Source: Sphingomonas sp. (GTDB lineage: Bacteria; Pseudomonadota; Alphaproteobacteria; Sphingomonadales; Sphingomonadaceae). Taken from it: 10,175 nt of DNA. Below are positions 1-6,387 of the stretch, in pieces. The notes below the pieces were generated by a model, which was not told the DNA's origin, made no database searches, and saw only the letters and a list, made by a program, of their open reading frames with translations. The position numbers and the translations under genes are program-made. The stretch lies in assembly GCA_013812805.1 (NCBI GenBank), contig JACCSV010000325.1, positions 1 through 10,175 on the forward strand, in the 5' to 3' direction. How positions within the stretch are numbered: the first letter of the stretch is position 1; each line of letters opens with the position of its first letter.

Positions 1-1604
1 GGCACATGTACGACACCGTCAAGGGGTCGGATTGGCTGGGCGACCAAGACGCGATCGAATATCTGACCCGGGAAGCGCCCGCCGCTGTGGTCGAGCTCGA
101 GCATATGGGCCTGCCGTTCAGCCGCACCGCCGATGGCCGCATCTACCAGCGCGCCTTCGGCGGGATGACCCAGAACATGGGCGAAGGCCCCGCGGCGCAG
201 CGCACCTGCGCCGCAGCCGACCGCACCGGCCATGCGATGGTGCACACGCTGTACCAGCAGAGCCTTCGCCACGACGCCGAATTCTTCATCGAATATTTCG
301 CGCTCGACCTGATCATGGAAGGCGGCGCGTGCCGCGGGGTCGTCGCGCTGTCGATGGACGACGGGTCGATCCACCGTTTCCGGGCGCAGGCGGTGGTGCT
401 TGCGACCGGCGGCTATGGCCGCGCCTACTTCTCGGCGACCTCGGCCCACACCTCGACCGGCGACGGCAATGCGATGGTGCTTCGCGCCGGCCTGCCGCTG
501 CAGGACATGGAGTTCGTCCAGTTCCACCCGACCGGCGTGTATGGCGTCGGCGTGCTGATCACCGAAGGCGCGCGCGGCGAAGGCGGCTATCTAACCAACG
601 CCGAAGGCGAGCGCTTCATGGAGCGCTATGCGCCCAGCGCCAAGGACCTCGCCAGCCGCGACGTCGTCTCGCGATCGATGGCGATGGAGATTCGCGAGGG
701 GCGCGGCGTCGGCGAGCATAAGGATCACATCTTCCTTCACCTCGACCATATCGAGCCGAAGATCCTCGCCGAGCGGCTGCCCGGAATCACCGAGACGGCG
801 ATGACCTTCGCCGGCGTCGATTTGACCCGCCAGCCGATCCCGGTGGTACCGACGGTCCATTACAATATGGGCGGAATCCCGACCAATTATCACGGCGAAG
901 TGGTGACCACCCGCGACGGCAATCCCGACGCGGTCGTGCCGGGCCTGTTCGCGGTCGGCGAAGCGGCATGCGTGTCCGTCCACGGCGCCAACCGTTTGGG
1001 CTCCAACAGCCTCATCGACCTGGTCGTGTTCGGGCGGGCGACTGGCATGCGGCTCGGCGCGACCCTGACGGCTGGCGCAACGCAGCCGCCGCTCGGCAAG
1101 GACAGCGCCGATCTCTCGCTCGAGCGGCTAGACCATTTCCGCAACGCCAACGGCGATGCCCCGACCGCGCAACTGCGGGCCGACATGCAGCGGGTGATGC
1201 AATCCGATTGCGCGGTGTTCCGGACCGAGGCGACTTTGGCCGAAGGCATCGGCAAGATCGACGCGGTCTATCAGCGGATGACCGACATCAAGGTCACCGA
1301 CCGAAGCCTGATCTGGAACAGCGATTTGGTCGAAACGCTCGAGCTCGACAACCTCATCGCCCAGGCGGTGGTGACGATGCACTGCGCCGCCAACCGCAAG
1401 GAAAGCCGCGGCGCGCACATGCACGAGGATTATCCCAAGCGCGACGATGGCAACTGGATGAAGCACACCGTCGCCTGGTTCGACGGCTGGGGCGGCGCTG
1501 CCGGTTCTGGGGGCGGCGGCGTGCGCATCGACTATCGCCCGGTGCACGAGTTCACGCTCACCGACGACATTGAGTACATCAAACCCAAGGCTCGGGTGTA
1601 TTGA
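1..1604 (+). CDS. sdhA: Succinate dehydrogenase flavoprotein subunit, 5' end missing
   Basis: SdhA is the FAD-bearing catalytic subunit of complex II. It oxidises succinate to fumarate on the cytoplasmic face of the inner membrane and passes electrons to the SdhB iron-sulfur protein. The reading frame is already open at base 3 (His-Met-Tyr-Asp-Thr-Val-Lys-Gly), so the ATG at 6 is internal. About 60-70 residues, including the region of the covalent-FAD histidine, lie upstream of the window. Counting from that Met, I see the substrate-site HPTG at 174-177, the active-site Arg 190 in TEGARGEGG, His 285 in PTVHYNMGG, and Arg 330 in GANRLGSNS. The C-terminal RDD-x-NWMKHT block and the final DYRPVH...RVY are also typical. 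A Gly-rich run (GGAAGSGGGG) sits just before the last block. The frame is intact to TGA at 1602-1604. The next gene starts 5 bp later and is not sdhB, which is unusual. Identification is very secure. Confidence 0.97.
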   Translation, partial: HMYDTVKGSDWLGDQDAIEYLTREAPAAVVELEHMGLPFSRTADGRIYQRAFGGMTQNMGEGPAAQRTCAAADRTGHAMVHTLYQQSLRHDAEFFIEYFALDLIMEGGACRGVVALSMDDGSIHRFRAQAVVLATGGYGRAYFSATSAHTSTGDGNAMVLRAGLPLQDMEFVQFHPTGVYGVGVLITEGARGEGGYLTNAEGERFMERYAPSAKDLASRDVVSRSMAMEIREGRGVGEHKDHIFLHLDHIEPKILAERLPGITETAMTFAGVDLTRQPIPVVPTVHYNMGGIPTNYHGEVVTTRDGNPDAVVPGLFAVGEAACVSVHGANRLGSNSLIDLVVFGRATGMRLGATLTAGATQPPLGKDSADLSLERLDHFRNANGDAPTAQLRADMQRVMQSDCAVFRTEATLAEGIGKIDAVYQRMTDIKVTDRSLIWNSDLVETLELDNLIAQAVVTMHCAANRKESRGAHMHEDYPKRDDGNWMKHTVAWFDGWGGAAGSGGGGVRIDYRPVHEFTLTDDIEYIKPKARVY

Positions 1605-1609
1605 GCTAA

Positions 1610-2086
1610 GTGTCCGCTCCTGACGCTTATCTGCTCGTCAAAACACTGCACATCCTGAGCGCCACGGTGCTCTTCGGCACCGGTTTGGGCACCGCCTTCT
1701 TCTTCTGGTCATCGCGAACTGCGGACGATTCGGCGCAGCTGTTTGCAGCGCGGGTCACCGTGCGCGCCGACTTCCTGTTCACTCTGCCAGCGGTGTTCAT
1801 CCAGCCCCTCACCGGCTTGTGGTTGATCGCGCTGGCGGGCTTAGATTGGTCAGACGGGTGGCTAGTCGCGAGCTACGGGCTTTACCTGCTGGCGGGTCTT
1901 TGCTGGCTGCCGGTGGTCTGGTTGCAAATTCATATCAGGCGAATGCTCGAGGCGAAGGTTAGCGGCGGACCGTTCGATGTCGACCGCTTTCGCTGGCTGT
2001 GCCGTGCCTGGTTCCTGCTCGGATGGCCGGCATTTGCCAGCCTCATCCTGGTCTTCTTTCTGATGGTGGCAAAGCCGTCGCTGTGA
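1610..2086 (+). CDS. DUF2269-type four-helix integral membrane protein, function unknown
   Basis: This is a 158-residue hydrophobic protein with about four membrane segments, at roughly residues 9-33, 54-77, 84-108 and 133-154. It resembles the DUF2269 family of predicted bacterial integral membrane proteins, whose biochemical role I do not know. Likely conserved positions are His14 in the first helix (VKTLHILSATVLFGTG), the QPLTG turn at 65-69, and His108 at the end of helix 3. A helix-1 histidine near small residues is reminiscent of haem-associated membrane proteins such as HemJ or CopD, but that is only a resemblance. The start is GTG at 1610, 5 bp after the sdhA stop. There is no strong ribosome binding site, so translation may be coupled to sdhA. 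The stop overlaps the GTG start of the next gene by the GTGA arrangement, so these two proteins are probably made together. Confidence 0.85.
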   Translation: MSAPDAYLLVKTLHILSATVLFGTGLGTAFFFWSSRTADDSAQLFAARVTVRADFLFTLPAVFIQPLTGLWLIALAGLDWSDGWLVASYGLYLLAGLCWLPVVWLQIHIRRMLEAKVSGGPFDVDRFRWLCRAWFLLGWPAFASLILVFFLMVAKPSL

Positions 2087-3225
2087 CTCGGGTTCTGATC
2101 ATCGGCGGGTACGGGAATTTCGGCAGCTACATCGCGCGTGCCCTGTCTACGGACCAGAATATCGAATTGGTGATTGGCGGCAGGTCGAAGGCGAAGGCGG
2201 ACGCATTCGCGTCGGAACTGCGCGCGATCAATCCAGCCACAGGCTGCGGCCTCGATATCGACAGCGACATCGCGGAACGCATAGCTGACATTCGACCGGA
2301 CCTCGTCATCCACACGACCGGGCCGTTCCAGACGCAAGATCATCGCGTCGCCCGAGCGGCGATCGCCGTGGGTGCGCATTACCTGGACCTCGCCGATGCA
2401 AGGCACTTCGTCGCCACGATCGGCGAGCTTGATGCAAGGGCGAAAGCCGCCGGCGTCGCGGTGGTCGCCGGCGCCAGTTCGGTGCCTTGCCTGACCGCGG
2501 CTTTCATCGATCGCTATCGACCCCGCTTCGCCAGGCTGGAAAGCGCCGTCTATGGGATTGCCGCGGCTCAAGCGACCAATCGCGGCCTCGGCACCGCGGC
2601 AGCGATCCTCAGCTATGTCGGCAAGCCGTTCACTATCCTGCGCGGCGGCCAACCTGCTTGCGCTTACGGTTGGCAGGGGTTGCATGCCGTCCGCTACCCG
2701 GAACTTGGGCTGCGCCTGTTCGGCGACTGCGACATTCCCGACCTCGAGCTTTTTCCGGCGCGCTACCCGGAGTTGCAGGGACTGCGCTTCGTTGCCGGAC
2801 ATGAGGTGAAGTTGTTGCACCTTGGCACCTGGCTGCTCAGCTGGGCGGTGCGGCTGCGTCTGATCCACTCCCTCGCCTCTCACGCCGAACGCCTGTTGAA
2901 GCTGTCGTTCCTCTTCGACCGTCTCGGATCGGACAAGAGCGGTTTTCACATGTTTCTTGATGGGCTCGGCCACGACGGACGCAAGACATCAATCCGGATT
3001 TTCATGGTCGCGGGGCAGGTCCACGGGCCCAACATCCCGTGCATTCCGGCGATATTACTTGCCCGCCGGATTGCCGCCGGGGAGAAGATCGCCCCGGGCG
3101 CGAGACCTTGCCTTGACCTTCTCAACCTGGATCAGTTGCTGAGCGCGGTCGCTCATTTCGATATCCAGACTACGGCCTTGGGCCCCAGCTTTGTAGAGCA
3201 TTGGCCGAGCAATCGTCCGACGTGA
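2083..3225 (+). CDS. Saccharopine dehydrogenase-like NAD(P)-binding oxidoreductase
   Basis: This is a predicted 380-residue Rossmann-fold oxidoreductase. Residues 4-14 (VLIIGGYGNFG) form the first strand and glycine-rich dinucleotide loop. GGR near residue 34 is the usual end of strand 2 in NADP-preferring relatives. TTGPFQ near residue 80 and the AIAVGAHYLDLAD block around 95-107 are typical of the saccharopine dehydrogenase NADP-binding family. That family includes many proteins that are not lysine enzymes. The C-terminal half (from about residue 140) is less familiar, so I do not assign a substrate. I chose GTG at 2083 because it places the Rossmann strand at the N terminus and gives a GTGA overlap with the upstream stop. 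An earlier ATG at 1999 would read through the membrane-protein gene. Pairing with a membrane protein suggests a lipid or membrane-linked substrate, which is inference. Third-position GC in a 45-codon hand sample was a little lower (36/45) than in smc (42/45). Confidence 0.85.
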   Translation: MTRVLIIGGYGNFGSYIARALSTDQNIELVIGGRSKAKADAFASELRAINPATGCGLDIDSDIAERIADIRPDLVIHTTGPFQTQDHRVARAAIAVGAHYLDLADARHFVATIGELDARAKAAGVAVVAGASSVPCLTAAFIDRYRPRFARLESAVYGIAAAQATNRGLGTAAAILSYVGKPFTILRGGQPACAYGWQGLHAVRYPELGLRLFGDCDIPDLELFPARYPELQGLRFVAGHEVKLLHLGTWLLSWAVRLRLIHSLASHAERLLKLSFLFDRLGSDKSGFHMFLDGLGHDGRKTSIRIFMVAGQVHGPNIPCIPAILLARRIAAGEKIAPGARPCLDLLNLDQLLSAVAHFDIQTTALGPSFVEHWPSNRPT

Positions 3226-3270
3226 ATCAATTTGTCAGCTGCGATTTCAGCAAGTCCTCACAATTCGCTC

Positions 3271-3333
3271 ATGGCACCCAGCCTTAAGCTGGGGCAGGCT
3301 GCACCCCTGATCGAGAAGCTGTGGAGAGCGTGA
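3271..3333 (+). other. 20-codon open frame ending one base before creD; possible leader
   Basis: In the 109-bp gap before creD an ATG at 3271 opens a 20-residue frame (MAPSLKLGQAAPLIEKLWRA). Its TGA at 3331-3333 is one base before the creD GTG. It has no visible ribosome binding site, and its first third coincides with a hairpin. It could be a translated leader coupled to creD or chance. Chance is the default for a frame this short in GC-rich DNA. Confidence 0.2.
3277..3293. repeat. Small hairpin in the gap before creD
   Basis: CCCAGC (3277-3282) and GCTGGG (3288-3293) form a perfect 6-bp stem around the loop CTTAA. No run of T follows on either strand, so it is not a textbook intrinsic terminator. 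It could still help end the sdhA/oxidoreductase transcript, serve as a protein-binding palindrome, or be a copy of a short dispersed intergenic repeat. The rest of 3226-3334 shows no convincing promoter. Confidence 0.4.
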
Positions 3334-3334
3334 G

Positions 3335-4735
3335 GTGCTGAAATTTGACGGCGAGCGGACGCCTGGGTCCAAGCTATTCCTGACGATCCTCGTCGGCCTT
3401 GCGCTGACCATCCCGCTATTTTCGGTGTGGCTGTTGGTTTACGACCGCCAGAGCCAGTCGGAGCAGGCGAGCACGTCCATCACCGCCGGCTGGGGCGGGC
3501 CGCAGGCGATTAGCGGGCCGGTGCTGGTCGTCCCCTATCGCGCCACCGCAACCGAGACGGTGATCCAGGGTGGCCAGAGCGTCACCCGAGCCAACCAGGT
3601 GCAGCGCGAGCTGACGCTGGCGCCCGAGATTATAGAGATTTCCACGGACATCCGGCCTGAAGTGCGCAAGCGCTCGATCTACCGGGCGGTCGTCTATAAT
3701 GCCGGCGCATCCGGCCGGGCGCGGTTCGCCTTTCCGCCGGACCTGGCGCGGACCGGCGTGCAGCTGGCGCAAATGGACCTGACCCGCGCCGAGCTTCGCT
3801 TTGGCCTAAGCGACCCGCGCGGCCTCGGCGCCAATCCCAAAGTCGCCGTTTCCGGCCGCCCGCTCCGTCTCCAGCCGGGCGGCGGGAGCAGCGGCGGGCG
3901 CGGCTTCTTTGCCTGGATCGACGCCACGGCCCTGACGTCGCAGCCGCTGCTGGTGGAGTTCGATTTTGACTTTCGCGGCAATGCGGCGATCAGCCTTGCG
4001 CCGCAGGCCGGCGACACAAGCTGGGCGGTGCGCTCTTCATGGCCGCACCCGAGCTTCGGCGGCGAGTTCCTGCCCGCCGCCCGCCGCGTGCGCGACAGCG
4101 GCTTTGAGGCCACCTACCGCGTCGGCAATTTGGCATTGGGCCGGTCGCTGGTCAGCACCGGCGATATCGGCGCGCCGAATTTGGCCGGCGGCATCCCGCC
4201 GCCCTCGCGGGTCGAAGTGCCCAAGCCCACGGGCGAAATCGGTCCGGTGCAGACCGCTCAGATCAGCCTGATCCAGCCGGTCGACCTGTATTCGCGGGTC
4301 AACCGCGCCGCCAAATACGGTTTCCTGTTCATCGGCTTCACCTTCCTTGCGCTGCTGATGTTCGACGTGATCGGCGGCGTCCGGGTCTCGGCGGTGGAGT
4401 ACCTACTGATGGGCGCGGCGCTGGTGCTGTTCTTTGTGTTGCTGCTCGCCTTTGCCGAAGTGATCGGTTTCACGCCCGCCTACATCCTGGCGTCGGCCGC
4501 GATCGCCGGGCTCAATACCGCTTATGCGGCCGCCGTGCTCGGCAGCTGGCGTCGGGCCTGGTTCATCGGCGGATTGCTGGTGGCGCTTTACGCGGTGCTT
4601 TACATCCTGCTCAGCCTGGAGGCCTTTTCACTGCTGATCGGTTCGCTGCTGCTGTTCGCAGCGCTTGCCGGAGTGATGTACGGGACCCGCGGGATCGACT
4701 GGAGCGCGCGGGGCGGCAAGGAAGCGGCGGACTAG
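3335..4735 (+). CDS. creD: CreD family inner-membrane protein
   Basis: CreD (Cet) is an inner-membrane protein of poorly understood function. In Escherichia coli it belongs to the CreBC two-component regulon and is linked to colicin E2 tolerance and envelope stress. This 466-residue protein has the family layout. One N-terminal membrane helix (about residues 14-36) is followed by a large periplasmic domain (about 40-325) containing GPVLVVPY. Five closely spaced C-terminal helices then start with the characteristic AAKYGFLFIGFTF and include VEYLLMGAALVLFFVLLLAFAE. The start is GTG at 3335 with GGAG at 3323-3326, 8 bp upstream, which supports this choice. Neither a sensor kinase nor a response regulator lies beside it, so its regulator is elsewhere or absent. 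It ends 39 bp before the ATG of the next gene, across a hairpin. Identification is secure; function is not. Confidence 0.93.
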   Translation: MLKFDGERTPGSKLFLTILVGLALTIPLFSVWLLVYDRQSQSEQASTSITAGWGGPQAISGPVLVVPYRATATETVIQGGQSVTRANQVQRELTLAPEIIEISTDIRPEVRKRSIYRAVVYNAGASGRARFAFPPDLARTGVQLAQMDLTRAELRFGLSDPRGLGANPKVAVSGRPLRLQPGGGSSGGRGFFAWIDATALTSQPLLVEFDFDFRGNAAISLAPQAGDTSWAVRSSWPHPSFGGEFLPAARRVRDSGFEATYRVGNLALGRSLVSTGDIGAPNLAGGIPPPSRVEVPKPTGEIGPVQTAQISLIQPVDLYSRVNRAAKYGFLFIGFTFLALLMFDVIGGVRVSAVEYLLMGAALVLFFVLLLAFAEVIGFTPAYILASAAIAGLNTAYAAAVLGSWRRAWFIGGLLVALYAVLYILLSLEAFSLLIGSLLLFAALAGVMYGTRGIDWSARGGKEAAD

Positions 4736-4751
4736 GACTTGGGCTTGGTAT

Positions 4752-4770
4752 CCGGCTCGGCTAGAGCCGG
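4752..4770. repeat. Perfect 7-bp hairpin between creD and the LOG-family gene
   Basis: CCGGCTC (4752-4758) and GAGCCGG (4764-4770) pair perfectly around the loop GGCTA. The element lies 16 bp after the creD stop and ends 4 bp before the preferred ATG of the next gene at 4775. No T run follows, so intrinsic termination would be weak. It covers the place where a ribosome binding site would be expected, so it may influence initiation of the downstream gene or mark the creD transcript end. Confidence 0.45.
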
Positions 4771-4774
4771 TCGG

Positions 4775-5653
4775 ATGCCCGATCCGACACCCCCCAAAAG
4801 CATCTTCCCCAGCTCCGAAGTCGACGCCCGCGCGGCAAGCCATGTGCCGTCGAGCCCGCAGACCGAAAGCGAAGCCTACAAGCTTGCATTCCAGGATACC
4901 GACTTCCTGTTGCGCCCGGACCTTCGCCCGGTGCGCTTCCAGCTCGAACTGCTCAAACCGCAGTTATTCCTCGACGAGGCGAAGATCGCGTCGATCTTTG
5001 TCTTCTACGGGTCGGCGCGGATTCCCGAGCCGGCGCTCGCCAACGCGCTGGTCGAAGCGGCGACCAGCGACGAGGAACGGCTGGTCGCCGAGCGCTTGCA
5101 GGCCAAGTCGCGCTATTACGACGTCGCGCGGGAGCTGGCGCGGCTCGCCAGCCGGCACTCCTGCGACGAGGAGGGCCGGCGCCATTTCGTCGTCTGTTCG
5201 GGCGGCGGCCCGTCGATGATGGAAGCGGCCAACCGCGGCGCCTGCGACGAAGACTGCGAGAGCATCGGGCTCAACATCGTGCTTCCGCACGAACAGCTGC
5301 CCAACCCCTACGTGACCCCGGACTTGAGCTTCCAGTTCCACTATTTCGCGCTTCGCAAGATGCACTTCCTGCTGCGCGCCAAGGCGGTGGCGGTGTTCCC
5401 GGGGGGCTTTGGCACGTTCGACGAATTCTTCGAGACGCTGACGCTGGTGCAGACCGGCAAGGTGCGGCCGCTGCCCATCCTTCTGTTCGGCCGCGAATTC
5501 TGGAGCCGGGTGGTCGATTTCGAGGCGCTGGCCGAGGAAGGCGTGATCTCGCGCCGCGACCTCGACTTGTTCCACTGGTGCGAGGACGCCGCCGAAGGCT
5601 GGAAATTCGTGACCGAATTCTACGAGCGCGAAGCGGAGCGCGCGGCGAGCTAG
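4775..5653 (+). CDS. LOG-family (TIGR00730-type) Rossmann protein, nucleotide phosphoribohydrolase-like
   Basis: This is a cytosolic 292-residue protein of the LOG family, whose studied members cleave cytokinin riboside or other nucleoside 5'-monophosphates into base and ribose 5-phosphate. The diagnostic PGGFGTFDE is at residues 209-217 and a glycine-rich nucleotide loop, SGGGPSMMEAANRGA, is at 142-156. The Arg-Lys pair of the active site is seen in FALRKMHFL (Arg194-Lys195). It is longer than short LOG proteins (about 190-200 residues) because of an N-terminal extension of about 70 residues, as in the long bacterial subgroup. Whether it acts on AMP-like substrates or cytokinins cannot be told from sequence. 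I prefer ATG at 4775. A TTG at 4739 would add 12 residues that look non-conserved. Neither start has a clear ribosome binding site. The gene converges on the cytochrome gene with a 6-bp gap. Confidence 0.9.
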   Translation: MPDPTPPKSIFPSSEVDARAASHVPSSPQTESEAYKLAFQDTDFLLRPDLRPVRFQLELLKPQLFLDEAKIASIFVFYGSARIPEPALANALVEAATSDEERLVAERLQAKSRYYDVARELARLASRHSCDEEGRRHFVVCSGGGPSMMEAANRGACDEDCESIGLNIVLPHEQLPNPYVTPDLSFQFHYFALRKMHFLLRAKAVAVFPGGFGTFDEFFETLTLVQTGKVRPLPILLFGREFWSRVVDFEALAEEGVISRRDLDLFHWCEDAAEGWKFVTEFYEREAERAAS

Positions 5654-5659
5654 GGGCGC

Positions 5660-6313
5660 TCAGTTCTGCTGGGGATCGGCTTCGCCGCCGCCCTTGGGAT
5701 CGGCGGCGCCGGTGGCGTTTACGACCGGCTGCTTTTCCGCCTTCTGAGCTCCGTCGCCCGGTCCCGCTCCTGGCTCCGCGGTCGGCGCCGGTGCGGCTGG
5801 AATCGGAAGGCTGCTGCCCTGGCTGTTGAGCCAGACCATCAGATTGGCACGCTCCTGCGGATCGCCGAGCCCGGCGAAGGTCATCTTGGTGCCCGGAGCG
5901 AAGCCCTTCGGGCTCTTCAGCCACTCGCTCATCGCTTCCCAGGTCCAGGTGCCGCCCTTGCCCTTGAGCGCTTCGCTATAGGCAAAGCCCGGCTTGCCGG
6001 CGACGGGAGCGCCCATGATCGCATGCAGGTTGGGGCCGAGCGCATGGGCGCCGCCGGGAGCCGCATTGTGGCAGGCGGCGCATTTCTTGAACGACGCCTC
6101 GCCCTTCGCCGCATCGGCGCTGGCCAAATAAACGGCGATCGGCTGCTCGGCTCCGGCTCCGTCCTCGCCGGGCTCGACCACTCCGGCGATCGGGTAGCCC
6201 ATCTTCTCGGGCCGCTCGGAATGGAACACCTCACCGGCGACGATTGTGCTGCCAAGCGCGACGATCAGCGCGAACAGCACCCAGCCGGATGTGGTATTGA
6301 AGCGATTGTCCAT
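5660..6313 (-). CDS. Membrane-anchored c-type cytochrome (CycM/c552-like)
   Basis: This is a predicted periplasmic electron carrier held to the inner membrane by an uncleaved N-terminal helix (about residues 10-29), 217 residues in all. The haem attachment site CAACH is at 78-82, and the likely axial methionine is Met144 in GTKMTFAG. The GPNLH...G block around 93-101 and the LMVWLNS helix at 158-164 are typical of class I cytochromes c of the mitochondrial/c2 type. In related alphaproteobacteria such anchored cytochromes (CycM, c552) carry electrons from the bc1 complex to the aa3 oxidase. That role here is inferred. The last 45-50 residues are an Ala/Pro/Gly/Glu-rich tail after the haem domain and look disordered. 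The ATG at 6313 has AGGGA (plus-strand 6318-6322) about 4 bp upstream. The gene lies 70 bp downstream of mutY on the same strand and may be cotranscribed or have its own promoter in the gap. Confidence 0.93.
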   Translation of the reverse strand: MDNRFNTTSGWVLFALIVALGSTIVAGEVFHSERPEKMGYPIAGVVEPGEDGAGAEQPIAVYLASADAAKGEASFKKCAACHNAAPGGAHALGPNLHAIMGAPVAGKPGFAYSEALKGKGGTWTWEAMSEWLKSPKGFAPGTKMTFAGLGDPQERANLMVWLNSQGSSLPIPAAPAPTAEPGAGPGDGAQKAEKQPVVNATGAADPKGGGEADPQQN

Positions 6314-6358
6314 GAGATCCCTGCTCTGGTCGAGCGCAGCGAGTGACGATTGGGCGAT

Positions 6359-6387
6359 CCTTTACGGGGGCTTCACCGGCACTTCAA
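6359..6387 (-). promoter_or_regulatory. Weak candidate promoter for the cytochrome gene
   Basis: On the minus strand TTGAAG (plus-strand 6382-6387, overlapping the mutY stop) and TAAAGG (6359-6364) are separated by exactly 17 bp. They match the housekeeping -35 and -10 consensus at 4/6 and 3/6 positions. Transcription would begin near 6352, leaving a leader of about 40 bases before the ATG at 6313. The match is weak and could be chance. Confidence 0.2.

Noticed and set aside
1421..1440. Second DnaA-box-like string near GGATTATCCCAAG
   Set aside because: Two mismatches to the consensus, and it lies deep in sdhA. It is explained by coding for Asp-Tyr-Pro-Lys.
1999..2082. Earlier ATG for the saccharopine-dehydrogenase-like gene
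   Set aside because: It would add 28 residues read out of frame through the membrane-protein gene. GTG 2083 places the Rossmann strand at the N terminus and gives a GTGA overlap.
1930..2973. 347-codon open frame on the minus strand, antisense to the oxidoreductase gene
   Set aside because: It has no recognisable domain and uneven, Arg-rich composition, and lies opposite a gene with a clear Rossmann fold. Long antisense frames are common in GC-rich DNA.
3232..3264. TTGTCA as a -35 element for creD
   Set aside because: It matches 5/6, but the hexamer at 17 bp (TCCTCA) is a poor -10 and the better CACAAT is 21 bp away, too far for a normal promoter.
5271..5924. 217-codon minus-strand frame spanning the LOG and cytochrome 3' ends
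   Set aside because: Arg/Ser/Pro-rich translation without motifs. Both real genes here are well supported in other frames.
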